64,000 nucleotides of DNA. Source: Branchiostoma floridae (taxonomy: Eukaryota > Chordata > Leptocardii > Amphioxiformes > Branchiostomatidae). The notes beneath the pieces were generated by a model. It saw only the letters and a list, made by a program, of their open reading frames with translations. It did no database searches and was not told where the DNA came from. The position numbers and the translations under genes were made by a program. Below, one piece after another: positions 10,926-20,914 of this stretch; position 1 is the first letter of the stretch, and every line of letters starts with the position of its first letter. The stretch lies in contig NC_049991.1 of the NCBI RefSeq assembly GCF_000003815.2, positions 17,790,647 to 17,854,646 on the forward strand, in the 5' to 3' direction.

Positions 10926-11136
10926 ACCCCCTTCCAAATAGGACGGCGCACTCGTCGCGATCTCTCTGCGACCTAGAATTTGACAGATCGTTCAACGAAT
11001 TGTATAGAAAAGAAACTAATTTTTCACACTTTTTTGTGTTTTGTAGCCCTCTCAGTCACACTTTTACATGTTGTATAATATACTAGTAACGAGTATGAAA
11101 TCAAAGGTTACACATATCCTATTTAGGTCGCAGTGT
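10924..11136 (+). mobile_element. MITE family M1, copy c (3' truncated)
   Basis: It starts ATACCCCCTTCCAAATAGGA then CGGCGC and carries the internal block GAAATCAAAGGTTACACAT. It stops just after the inner GGTCGCAGTG, so the outer terminal repeat is missing. Confidence 0.65.
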
Positions 11137-11292
11137 GTTTTCTACATCCTTCCCTCCCAATGAGCTTAATGACATGTTAGAAAGGTCATAAGAGTTTATA
11201 TCACGTTTCAGCAGACAATGTTTCGAGCTTTGTGCAACCGAGTGAGAAAGCCATAGCAATCAAGGCTGCAAATGTCGAGCCACCCATTTAGA

Positions 11293-11508
11293 TCCCCTTT
11301 CCACCAGACAGAAAGGACGCAGTGTAACCTGAAGCCATTGTCCTTTGGTATTGGCGACACAAACGTCATAATTGTTTTCTCGGTAAAGGAAACGCGGTAT
11401 CATATGATCCAAATCAGACGTATTGTTCAGGTTCATCGAAGGTTAGACATATTCTTTTTAGGTCGCAGTGAGAGCGCAGCGCGTTCGTCGTCTAGTGGAA
11501 AGGGGCCG
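11293..11508 (+). mobile_element. MITE family M1, copy d
   Basis: It starts TCCCCTTTCCACCAGACAGA and ends TCGTCTAGTGGAAAGGGGCC. It lies directly left of an assembly gap. Confidence 0.65.
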
Positions 11509-11518
11509 AGGCTGATGT

Positions 11519-11618
11519 NNNNNNNNNNNNNNNNNNNNNNNNNNNNNNNNNNNNNNNNNNNNNNNNNNNNNNNNNNNNNNNNNNNNNNNNNNNNNNNNNN
11601 NNNNNNNNNNNNNNNNNN
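11519..11618. other. assembly gap (100 N)
   Basis: 100 N flanked on both sides by copies of the same MITE family in opposite orientation, a likely reason for the assembly break. Confidence 0.98.
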
Positions 11619-11820
11619 CTGCGACCTAAAAAGAACATGTCTAACCTTCGCTTTTATACTAGGTATATCATACAAAACGTAAAAGTGTGACTGAAAAGAC
11701 TATAACACTCAAAAAGCGTAAAAAGATTTGCTTTTTTTCTATGAAGGTCGTTGAGCGATCTGTCAAATTTCAGGTCACAGAGAGAGCGCAGAGAGATCGC
11801 CTTCCTAGTGGAAATGGGTA
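11619..11820 (-). mobile_element. MITE family M1, copy e (one end in gap)
   Basis: It begins at CTGCGACCTAAA, so the outer end is lost in the gap, and ends CGCCTTCCTAGTGGAAATGG then GTATA. Confidence 0.65.
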
Positions 11821-12051
11821 TAACATGGGGTAGAAATGGAAAAAAGTTATTTACAAAGTTTTGGTAAGGATCCTAACTTGTTGTCACAAGTAAACGCGCT
11901 GTAAACTGTCCCAGAAAGGTTTTGAAAGGTGCTAGTACTTCAGTCTTTTGAGATACTTGCCCTTTTCCGTTCAAGCAGGTAATTTTAGAGCTTCGTGCAA
12001 CCGAGTGAGAAAATTGACCCAGCTAGATAGGCAGCGAGTGTCAAGCTGATA

Positions 12052-12053
12052 AC

Positions 12054-12084
<31 letters not shown>

Positions 12085-12122
12085 GCGCGAACGCACGCAC
12101 GCACGCACACACACGCACACAC

Positions 12123-12154
<32 letters not shown>

Positions 12155-12155
12155 G
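12052..12155. repeat. (CA)n microsatellite with CGCA interruptions
   Basis: About 100 bp of CA repeats with an internal ACGCACGC patch. It lies upstream of SCP2. Confidence 0.95.
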
Positions 12156-12465
12156 CGGTCAAAACTTTTCCGGGGGTTTCCCTTGCTCATGCATATTCAT
12201 ATATAACAATGGCTACATTCATTCGTCTTATGAATATTCAATAGGTTGATATGCTTCGACAAACTTGAACAATATGTTTGACAGGTATCATATGATGTCA
12301 TATTTCCTTTACCGAGAAAAACATTTAGTCCTTGGTTTCGTCTCATGAATATTCAGTATCTGTCACTTGGTTGAGTGAAAACAATGCGTTCTTTTGTAAG
12401 TTTTGTTTTAAAAACAACGATATTCAGTTCCTCCTTACATTAGAGCACACGTATATCAGCACACA

Positions 12466-12564
12466 CAGGTGCGTTGAAAACCGTGTTCTTGTCTGTGGAT
12501 CAAGTAACTTATTAGGCCCACATCCGCTGCGAAGAAAATCTTCCCTTTACAACCTAAACATGAG
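12466..12564 (+). promoter_or_regulatory. SCP2 start exon and upstream motif
   Basis: ACCTAAACATGAG followed by donor GTGAGA gives the same ATG-AG phase-2 start as SCP1 and SCP3. CACACAGGTGCGTT lies 94 bp above the ATG and resembles the CAGGTGTRTT block of the two paralogues. Confidence 0.5.
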
Positions 12565-15500
12565 GTGAGATTCGCTTAGTAACCTTTCTATTCTGTACTG
12601 TTCTTTTGGTTGATGGCAATATGCGAAGCACAACTTTATTTTTCGTAACTGGTCAGACTCTCCTTGCATCCTGGGTACCATCCGGGCAGTAGTTCGCTTC
12701 TATGTGCGCCTCTGGTACCCTAGGCCTAATGCATGTTCCATAGAAGCGACTCTATATAGTGTATGATAAACGTCGGAGTGAACTACTCCCCGGATGGTTC
12801 CCAGGCTACTCACCTTGTTCCGCCTCATGTGAACACCTGGAGGAACTTGCTGTGTTGAATTTTGTCTTTTACTGAGCCAAAACAGGCGGCGTCGGATGAA
12901 GCTTATCTGTATTTACGTACATTGTATCTTATTATCTTGACGAAGGCCTGTGGGTCTAACGTCACTTTTCTAGGGCAGATCTTTCACAATGAAATGTAGG
13001 TAACTTACTCAGACAAATGTGCGGAGTTGGACCGAATTTCTAACAACTAGTGTATGGTTAATATTGGGCTAAAAAGTGATACCACCAGGACCTCAGGACG
13101 GCGCTCTCGACGCGCTCTCTCTCTACGACCCAAAATCTGACAGCTAGCTCAACAAATTTTTACGCTTTGTGTGTTTTCTTGTCTTTTCAGTCACGCTTTT
13201 GAATATCTATCATAAACCCAGTATGAAATCGAAGGTTACACATGTCTGCAGGTCGCAGTGAGAGCCCAGCGCGATATCGCCGTCCAGTGGAAAGGGGGCC
13301 TAAGCCCAATGCGTTTTATCTGATACATGGGCCCTGGCTTTGGGAAGGGTCACTCTTTTCATTGATTGCTACTACTTATCATCGAATCTAAAGCTACATG
13401 TCTCGTTACAGAAACTACTTATAACGCCAAAGAGGATATATATTGTACCACATAGTGATTGCTAGCTTAGTAAGCCAAATAAGAAAGAGAGAGAAATGAT
13501 TTCTTTGAATAACAGCACACAGAATCTAAAGTACAAAATGGCAGTTCTAGACTACTAGTAAATGGCCTAGTACAATATAGAAAGGCGATTAAAGAGTCTA
13601 GTGTAATCTCATGCCTAGCTTAGTGCATTCAGCTAAAAGTACAAAAATAACATGTTTGTAAAGGGTTCTGAGCTGTCCACTGTCAAAGGAGTTTTGTCTT
13701 CAGTACCTCTGAGAATAAGTGTTACGGCTGTGTTCGTCCTGGCCATGGCTGGCCTACTTCCTTGCCAATATTTGCTGAGATTTGGGGAGTACCGAGTTTC
13801 TTCCTGCTCAGACATGTCCGACCTGTTACTGCCTAAGGCATGGGTGACTCCGTAATTATCTTGTCACGATGGTTTGTTGCTAGCTTCTGGCATGAGGAGG
13901 AATACTATTGGGTTGTATGTTGGACTTTTTAAGTCGTCATACCTGGGCAGCGAAAACGTTTGATATGGGTGTTCTGGACCGGTCTTTGGGTTATCACATG
14001 GGGTTCTACTGTTATCACACAGCTACAGGTTAATGTGATTCGATAGACGAACGCGCTTCGCGTGCGCCAAGTGCGCCGCTGTCGAAATTCGAATACCGGA
14101 ATCGGACTTTAAAATTCATGTTGTTGCAATTTTGTTCGAGGACGCAAGGTTTCCTCAATTTCTGGCGCATTTACATTGAAATGTGCGATTCATTTTGTGG
14201 GAGTATGAGATAAATGAAATACAACACGGTGTATTCTGTGTCACCCTCGGCCCCAGCCCTCTCGCGGGGAGGAGCGCCCTTTGGCCTTCCGGCGATGCTG
14301 CCCGTGGTTGGGTTGGTACCTCGGGTGATACAGAATAGTGTTGTATATTATATATACCATACATGGTTGAGAATCTTATGAAAATGCATCTATGTGAGCT
14401 TTTCAAACAAACTACATAGCCTCCTGCAATTCGATGTAGCAGTAATATCAGGTGGTGTTACAATCCATTTCTTTCTTCCAGGTTCAGAGCTGTCTTCGTG
14501 CTTGTGCTGGTTTGCGCCCTGGTGCTTGAGACGGAGGCTTGGAGCCGCCGTCGAAGTTACTACACTCGCCGTCGGAGTTACTACACCCGTCGCCGGAGCT
14601 TCTACACTCGTAGGCGTACCATAAGCGCATCCGGTAATACCCCCTTTCCTTTTGGACGGCGCTCTCTCTGCGCTCTCTCTGCGACCTAAAATTTGACAGA
14701 TCGCTCAACGAATTGCATAGAAAGGAAAACGAATCTTTTTATGCTTTGTGAGTTCTGTAGTCTTTTCAGTCACATTTTTACGTTTTGTATGATATACCCA
14801 GTATGAAATCGAAGGTAACACATGTCCGTTTTAGGTCGCAGTGAGAGCGCGGCGCGATCGCCGTCTAGTGGAAAGGGGGCCTTAATGCTGCACTCACCCA
14901 GACCATCTATCTATATTCCTGTAAATGCGCGAAATGCTGATGGGCGCATGATACAGATATAGGACAGTACATTAGAAACATTCAGTTGTGAATAAGTGTT
15001 GTAAATAACACCAAAGACAGTACAGTATTTAGTCTCATCTCAAATTACATAGGCTCTCATAATACTTTGTTTAGAGCAATAGAATTCGTTATACGTTGTA
15101 TCCTGCACAACTGTTGTGCAATAATGTTAACATTACAAGAATGAGACAAACTTTCAAGATTGCCCATCAAATGTTCATCGATTTTCTGTCGGATTTTGTT
15201 TCTTTCTGAAGCGTCGTGCCCGGCACCATACACCGCGTACCCTTCGATCAAGTACAACTGCTACCCACCCTACGTACACGGGGAGGCTTGCTGGTGGAGG
15301 TGCCCAACAGGATACAGGTACCACTCCGGCAGCCCTTACAGGCAGTGCAACAATGGACGATGGACCGGGACAATCATGTTTTGCATATATGGTAGGTTGT
15401 TTCAACTTAAAAATCATTAAGATTTGACAACGATTGAATGCTTGTATCATCACGTAATGGGTTTTTATGCTCCTGTATGTTTGATACCGTTTCAAAACAC

Positions 15501-17330
15501 TTCAGTTTTGGACGTTAAACTCGAATGCAAACCAACACGTTTGATATCCGCGAGCAAAGTTGCATCGTCAAGTATCAATGATGTCTTATGTAGGACATTG
15601 CTTGACATACACCGTTTACAGTAGAGAATAAGAGCATGATTACGTGGAATGGTACTGAAATTGGCAGACGTCTAGGGCTAAGTTATCTGTGTAAGGTATC
15701 AGTGCGATGAGGGTCAGCATGTGCAAAACTATTCCAATGCACGTCAAAAGAAAAGAAAATGCTTGATAATTAAGACAACCTGTACAGCCAACACAAAAAA
15801 ATTATATACTGCATAGAAATATACTCCATTACTAAGACATAGAAGTGATGCCGAGAAAACAAATACCAAATAGAAGACTGAAGACTGCTGGAAAATATTT
15901 TTCTGCTTTCTCACACAGATGTCGTCTCAGCCCTATTCGGCAAGTAAGCCAGCATCAAGAGTGAGAATGGAAGTCCCCTATACCATTGCCGAATGTACGG
16001 AGGGACTTCACACGATGGCACGACCACAAACTTGGACGCGTTGAGACGTATCAGACTTAGAAATTTGTCAGACTTAGAAATGTATCAGAATTAGAAATGT
16101 ATCAGACTTAGAAATGTATCAGACTTAGAAATGAATCAGATTTAGAACTGTATCAGACTTAGAAATGTATCAGACTTAGAACTGTATCAGAATTAGAACT
16201 GTATCAGAATTAGAACTGTATCAGAATTAGAAATGTATCAGAATTAGAAATGTATCAGAATTAGAAATGTATCGGAATAGGAAATGTATCAGAATCAGAA
16301 AAGTATCAGAATTAGAAAGTAGCGGGATGAGAAATGCAACAGGCAACCTGTCTCTATCCAAAGAGATGTCTGTAATCTTATATATATATGTATTCTTATG
16401 GGAAACATGAAGGAAATGTATGGTGTAAAGTAGTTGCCCGATCCGCAATGAAAACAATATTTCTAGAACTATCATGATCTATACTATCAGTTATGCCAGT
16501 ATTTCATACAAACCACTCTTGTGATAGGAGTTATATTTTTGAGAGGTATAAAGAAAACACTTCCTTTTTGCATGTATCCTTTTAGGCAACACTTACCTTA
16601 CAGAAAACATAATCGTGAAGTCATAGTAAGCCATATCTTTAGTACTTTACGGTGGAAGATATAGTGTTGATAGAAAATACGCTGAGGCAATGTACTTGCA
16701 TAAACTCCTCAAATAAATCTGTGGTAATGGGATCTTTGTTTTATGATTGTATACTTAATATGATAGAGGTGTTCTAATTGTTCAATTGAAGCCGTTGTGT
16801 GTGGAAGTATAGGTAACATAAAGAAGTGATCAGTCATTTAATTGAGAGGCAGAAAGCAATCAAAGTTCACAGTAACAAAATCAAGTTTTGAAATCATATT
16901 TTCCTCATTCCCGTTTCTCGTCACACAGACTACGTATAGATCGAAAACACGCCATTATTCACACGTACCACACGTCAAAATGCCCTGAAACCAAGGACGT
17001 CCTTGCTGAAACTGAGCCTAAAATTAGTTCACATGTACATGACGTCACCTTGCGAACATTACGATAACAACAGCTCTACTCAACCATGCACGAGAGAGAA
17101 GCCTAAATGATGTTGTTAACAACTAAAGCAAAGTGACGCGTAAACAACTTCATCTCCTGCTGTATTATCAGCCTCTCCCTTCATCCATTCACGTCTGCAG
17201 ACATCAACGGCTTCCTGAAGAAAAGAAAAAGACAAAAGAAATGTCCTCAGTGATGTACTTCAGGATGGAGAAAGCTGGTGATGTAAGCGACTATAGAGTC
17301 CTCCCTCTAGATGAGGATGGGACTACATGA
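12560..17330 (+). CDS. SCP2: secreted protein with RRRSYYT heptads and one sushi domain
   Basis: Model exons: 12560-12564, 14482-14633, 15212-15391, 15919-15943, 17201-17330; 492 nt, 163 residues. MRFRAVFVLVLVCALVLETEA is the signal peptide (given only to place the start). After the likely cleavage site come WSRRRSYYT, RRRSYYT, RRRSFYT and RRRTIS: a strictly heptadic, strongly cationic Tyr/Arg stretch. Exon 3 is one six-Cys CCP with NCYPPYVHGEACWWRC, SGSPYRQC and a C-terminal FC. If the CAA-GTAAGC donor in exon 4 is not used, the frame stops at 15945-15947 after LFGK, giving 121 residues; if it is used, the strong acceptor at 17200 joins in frame to a 42-residue charged tail ending DEDGTT. 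Both forms are plausible. Likely secreted; a role in binding anionic microbial or matrix surfaces is only inference. Confidence 0.65.
12666..12815. mobile_element. short fold-back element in SCP2 intron 1
   Basis: CCTGGGTACCATCCGGGCAG at the left pairs with CTCCCCGGATGGTTCCCAGG at the right. A partial relative, sharing GCCTGGGTACCATCCGG and TACACTATATACAGTCGCTT, lies near 62,706-62,770. This indicates a dispersed MITE family. No clean target duplication is visible. Confidence 0.6.
13086..13302 (+). mobile_element. MITE family M1, copy f
   Basis: The left end is eroded (GGACGGCGCTCTCGACGCGC); the right end, TCGCCGTCCAGTGGAAAGGG then GGCCTAA, is well kept. It lies in SCP2 intron 1. Confidence 0.7.
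14482..14633 (+). CDS. SCP2 exon 2, signal peptide and RRRSYYT repeats
   Basis: 152-nt exon with acceptor CATTTCTTTCTTCCAG and donor TCCG-GTAATA. It encodes the leader and three RRRS(Y/F)YT heptads plus a final RRR. The 21-bp units use different Arg and Ser codons (CGC, CGT, CGA, CGG, AGG; AGT, AGC), which argues for selection on the peptide. A MITE copy begins three to four bases after the splice junction. Confidence 0.8.
14636..14882 (+). mobile_element. MITE family M1, copy g (best preserved)
   Basis: It runs from ATACCCCCTTTCC-TTTTGGACGGC to GATCGCCGTCTAGTGGAAAG then GGGGCC, 247 bp, and lies almost against the SCP2 exon 2 donor. The two ends differ outside CCCCTTTCC (TATA at one end, TTAGGCC at the other). 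Inside are short inverted CTGCGACCT and AGGTCGCAG blocks. It has no coding capacity. Confidence 0.8.
15212..15391 (+). CDS. SCP2 exon 3, sushi domain
   Basis: 180-nt phase 1-1 exon, acceptor TTTCTTTCTGAAG, donor TATG-GTAGGT. Six cysteines in the family register, with the CCP block GYRYHSGSPYRQCNNGRWTG. AAG acceptors occur here and in SCP3. Confidence 0.88.
16047..16322. repeat. 17-bp minisatellite, about 16 units
   Basis: Tandem units of TCAGAATTAGAAATGTA with variants (ACTTAG, AACTGTA). It lies in the putative SCP2 intron 4, or in the 3' UTR of the short form. The units carry no spacers, so this is not a CRISPR-like array. Confidence 0.93.
17201..17330 (+). CDS. SCP2 exon 5, candidate charged C-terminal tail
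   Basis: The acceptor is pyrimidine-rich (CTCTCCCTTCATCCATTCAC then GTCTGCAG). The first base completes the AA left by the 15943 donor, and the frame stays open for 42 codons to TGA. The peptide is Lys-rich (EEKKKTKE), then MSSVMYFRMEKAGDV and the acidic end DEDGTT. It is not like other sushi tails that I know, and it might instead be an exon of another gene. Confidence 0.4.
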
Positions 17331-17636
17331 GGTGAGGTGATGCACCTTTGACGACAAACGTAACACCCAGACAGACATGGAAATGTCAAGAGCATTTGTT
17401 CTCAGGTCTAAAATACTCGAATCAATCATTTCAAGCCATACCAATTTAGTTTCCTGGTTTACGGAAAAACACTTAATCTTTTCTGACTGGCAAAAAGAGA
17501 AAGATGTACTCGGACATTGTTTCATGGTTATCAGGTGAGTATAGATCAAATGAACATAGTCTTCTTCGTTATGCAACCGCCAACCGCCTTTTATTCTTCT
17601 GCACTCTGCAGGCATTTGATGTACTGAAAAGAGTGA

Positions 17637-19340
17637 CTATTGTAGGGATATGAATCTACATGTATTTTGATACCGACGGTTAACGAAAGTCCTCACCACC
17701 CTGTCGGCCACTGTAGCAGTATTGTACCAGTGCGACACCCAAAATGTAGAAAACGACAAGCCATTAACCCAGGACCTAGAGTTAGCTTTTACTAGTTTTA
17801 GACTACAGTAGACATATTATTTTTTACTTTGTCTGAATCTCTCATGTTACCTGCAATTAGCCCACGGGCAAGAATTTGCAATAAACATTATTATTGAACC
17901 TACGTTCGCAAAAGTAGGTCGATCCTGACCACTCCCCGTCGTTGCATGTCCTGACATCGCTGCCGTGCGCATAGCTGAAGCCCCTCCTGCACCTGAAGTT
18001 GCAGGTCTCCCCGTGCTGGAACGGCCAGACGCAGCTCCAACGCACGACACCCCTCGCTCGGAATGGCCGTCTGCAAGCTTCATGTAGAAATAGAAAGAAA
18101 GCGACAGAAACTTAATGTATAACTTTGTCTACTGTGAGTCAATACCGACATTGGCTTACGTTAAGATGCACTCTCACTGCACTTGCGTCACGCTTGCGTC
18201 ACTGCGGGGGTCGAACTTCAGAGATAAAGAACCAATTTTATTACTTTTTGTGTAATTTGTCGTTTTACGCAATACCTAAATTATAATTTTAAAAAATCGG
18301 AGAAAATAACACGTACACAGTGACGCAGTGAATGAACCCCGCAGTGACGCAATCTTGACGCAAGTGCAGTGAGAGTGCATCTTAAGGCTCCATGTCTTAG
18401 ACGTAACGTTACACAAGTATTCAGACCAATTCTGACAATTTCTGTAAGGTTGGTTTGAGAAAGATTGTAGTTGATTCAAGATTTAAGATTTTCCACATAA
18501 CTGCGGCATCGCTTACATTCCAATCCCGCTGACTCCCAGGCCAGGACGCAGACGATCAGAAGAACCAACAAAGTCGACTTCCTGGGGTGGAAAAGGCATG
18601 CAAATTGTCTCAATGAAGAAGAACAAAAGTTACAAATACTCAGAGTAAAGTATCGCATAACGTTATATGAAACTGTCCTCGACAATCTTCATTAGGAACC
18701 TATCACAAACTCAAACTTAACTTAACATCTGATTGAGTTCAAGTGCTATAAGCAGGGCAGCATAAACATTTTTCTCTTTCTGATTTTACTTAAGGACTCA
18801 TTTCTCTTAAGATAAGTCGATAACTTATCAAGGATTTTTCTTAATGTTGCACCAATCTAAGTATCACTCCCCGAAGATGTAAATGTTCACCTACTCTATG
18901 CAACGCTATATCAACCCTTATCCGCAGGGTAACCTATATACGTCGTTTTTAGAAGCAGACTATTTCGAGATGTCAAGTCGATGAAAATACACATTGTGTA
19001 TTGCAATTTAAAGCCACCACCCGTCGACTTGATGCCTTTAACTACCCTGATTTTTAAAAACAACAACGGAAATAACCCATAACAAGTTATGCATTTAAGT
19101 TCGCGGGGATTTAAGTTCGCGGTACCGGGAAAATGACTTTTCGTGGTAGTTTTATGTTCGCGGTAGCGCCATGCACTGTAGTCTCTTACTGCCATGGAAA
19201 AATGTTCGCGGTGGTTTTAAGTTCACGGTAGAGCGGCCACCGCGAAAACCGCGAACATTAAACCATCGTGAACGTTTCTGCATTTACAGTAGTAGCCTAT
19301 AACCTCACGAATAAAGATAGTGCATGGAATCATACCTCAT
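17637..19340 (-). CDS. SCP3: small secreted single-sushi protein without Arg linker
   Basis: Model exons in transcript order: 19340-19336 (ATG-AG), 18581-18517, 18077-17904, 17710-17637; 318 nt, 105 residues. The leader is MRKSTLLVLLIVCVLAWE, with SAGLE then the CCP starting ESCRRPF. The CCP keeps six cysteines: SC, WSC, ETC, FRC, RTC, FC. Unlike SCP1 and SCP2 there is no Arg run in exon 2, although the CCP starts with several Arg. The frame requires acceptor AAG-CTTGCAG; the nearby TTGCAG would shift frame. The terminal exon is uncertain: 17710-17637 has AATAAA 42 bp past its stop (17595-17590, minus), whereas 17486-17473, with a better acceptor, would end after LRKD. SCP3 and SCP1 share promoter and splice-site flanks, so they are close paralogues. 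SCP3 is tail-to-tail with SCP2. Confidence 0.65.
17904..18077 (-). CDS. SCP3 exon 3, sushi domain
   Basis: 174-nt phase 1-1 exon with acceptor TACATGAAG and donor GAAC-GTAGGT. It contains WPFQHGETCNFRC, FSYAHGSDVRTC and WSGSTYFC. Confidence 0.85.
18165..18381. mobile_element. 217-bp MITE with TTAA target duplication
   Basis: TTAA-GATGCACTCTCACTGC at the left is matched exactly by its inverse at the right; about 44 bp pair on each side with a few mismatches, with a second GCGTCACTGC repeat inside. TTAA flanks at 18161-18164 and 18382-18385. It sits in SCP3 intron 2. It may be mobilised by a piggyBac-like or Kolobok-like enzyme. Confidence 0.88.
18517..18581 (-). CDS. SCP3 exon 2, signal peptide
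   Basis: 65-nt exon, acceptor TTTTCCACCCCAG, donor GAAT-GTAAGCG. It encodes the hydrophobic core STLLVLLIVCVLAWESAG and ends two codons later. Confidence 0.8.
19085..19290. repeat. interspersed repeat rich in TTCGCGGTGG
   Basis: The sequence alternates TTTAAGTTCGCGG, TTCGCGGTAGCGCCATGCAC and TCTTACTGCCATGGAAAAAT and ends in an inverted CCGCGAACATTAAACC. A shorter copy lies at 37,800-37,930. It falls in SCP3 intron 1. Confidence 0.65.
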
Positions 19341-19620
19341 GTTGGTGCGCACTTGGACGTTCTCAGGAGCTTGTACCAGACGGAGGCGTAACACACCTGT
19401 GGGTTTATTGTTAATTGTTTATTCGCATAGATACACATTGAATCAAATAATGATAGCTGTACAAAAGTCGCGATGGAAAGGCCAGAAACCCATATATTTA
19501 TATTTTCTGGGCCTACCTCCCCACCCACCAAAAAAAACACATAAAAACACGGGAATGGCCGAGTTTTACATAAGCAAAAGAAGTCGATTAAAAAGTCGAA
19601 ATTGTCTAGTATAGTAAGTA

Positions 19621-19797
19621 AGGGTTAATGACCCGCCCTGACGTGTATACGGTATACGTACCACAATTCATGGCCGGTTCCTTTAACCACCGAATAAACG
19701 GCAGAGCGTAGCAAGAAACGTGCTGCAAATTCGGTGGTTATAGGAACCTGCTATGAATTATGGCACCGTATACACCTAAGGGCGGGTCATTAACCCT
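19621..19797. mobile_element. 177-bp fold-back MITE, TA target duplication
   Basis: The left end AGGGTTAATGACCCGCCC and right end GGGCGGGTCATTAACCCT are exact inverses, and pairing continues inward (GGTTCCTTTAACCACCGAAT against ATTCGGTGGTTATAGGAACC). TA flanks both ends. The fold-back arms cover almost the whole element. Confidence 0.85.
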
Positions 19798-20329
19798 TAA
19801 TTAGAACACTGCAGATCTGGAAACTTTAGACTTTTTTCTAGTCTTGGCCTTGGCGGCCAACTTCTCAGAAGCCCTCTCCACAAAGTCATGTAACGCAATA
19901 TCTTGTTTTCTTCACATTGTCTTACTCTGGGCCATACCATTCTTCTACCTACAAAGGGGGTTTTGTCAACAAATAACACCCATAACCTGGTCACCAGTTT
20001 CTTTCAGCACTAGACGCTGGATTTATTTGTGGTACCGTAAGAATATATCCCCGCCTGGCCAGCAAAATCTACCAATAATATTATCCATCCATATTCAGCT
20101 CTGTGCAAACAGCAATACGCACACTCGCGTTTCCTTCAGTTGCACAAAATTCCTGCAAGATCGGACTAGTGTTCTTAGATACATATACCTAGAGCTACAT
20201 CTTTATCTGATCGCCGCACCGTACACATGTTCAAAAGCTTTCGTATTATAGTCAAAGTCGATCATAAGTTATGGACACGGAGTCAACCATTTCTGTTCTG
20301 TGAGTCGCTATTTCATGTTCATATAGCAT

Positions 20330-20635
20330 TTTGAAATACGGGGGTGTTTTATCTCAAGTTGCACAACACTGTAGCCGAAGGAAATACAGATACAGTTGTT
20401 GTTTTTTTACTCCTATTGGCCAGAAAATAGATACACCCTACAATCTCGAAGAAAAAATCATCCACAAGATAACTTCCCTGGATGGTCGCCCTATAATGAA
20501 AAGATTATTTACGAGCTACGAAATATACGAATTGAAAGATTCTTTACAGCAAAGTTTTATGTAACTACTGCATTTAGCCCATATGGGCAAGGTCATGCAA
20601 ATAAAGATCATTGTCATTGTCATTATAATCCCCAA
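20330..20635 (+). mobile_element. possible LINE 3' tail
   Basis: The stretch ending TGCAAATAAAGATCATTGTC with further ATTGTC copies looks like the 3' end of a CR1/L2-like non-LTR retrotransposon with a short tandem tail. No reverse transcriptase sequence was recognised upstream, so the call rests on the tail alone. Confidence 0.35.
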
Positions 20636-20806
20636 CAAAGATAATTCACAAGACACCTTCGCTGGCAAAGAGTAAGAAAGAAAGAAGCACCAACCTGTAT
20701 GTCAGAATAGCGACTGCGTGAAAGGCCCAGCCACGTTATCACCGCTCTCTCGACCACTCAAAATGTGTAAACAGTCCTGCCCTTTTATGCTTCCTCTCTG
20801 TGAACT

Positions 20807-20905
20807 TGGCAAGGCACGCTGGCGGATAACTCTCGCCAGCTGTCTAATCTCAAACGTCAGCTGTTCTGGACGTTTCTTAGTAGCCAGCCGGTAGTACTAG
20901 CCTCT
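20807..20905. repeat. direct repeat, copy 1
   Basis: About 100 bp shared with 21,465-21,562, including GTGAACTTGGCA, CACGCTGG, AAACGTCAGCTGTTCT and GACGTTTCTTAGTAG then CCGGTAGTAC. The two copies bracket the SINE and the TA microsatellite. Confidence 0.8.
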
Positions 20906-20914
20906 TAATAAGAT

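Noticed and set aside
11971-12162. Val-Cys repeat frame on the minus strand
   Set aside because: Translation of the CA microsatellite.
16047-16322. Regular short repeats resembling a CRISPR array
   Set aside because: Units of 17 bp are directly adjacent with no unique spacers and the context is eukaryotic, so it is a minisatellite.
17473-17486. Alternative terminal exon of SCP3
   Set aside because: Its acceptor is strong, but it encodes only four codons and has no polyadenylation signal nearby; the exon at 17,710-17,637 is followed by AATAAA. Not excluded, only ranked second.
18060-18071. TTGCAG acceptor for the SCP3 sushi exon
   Set aside because: It would shift the CCP frame and lose the first cysteine; the AAG acceptor six bases earlier keeps both.
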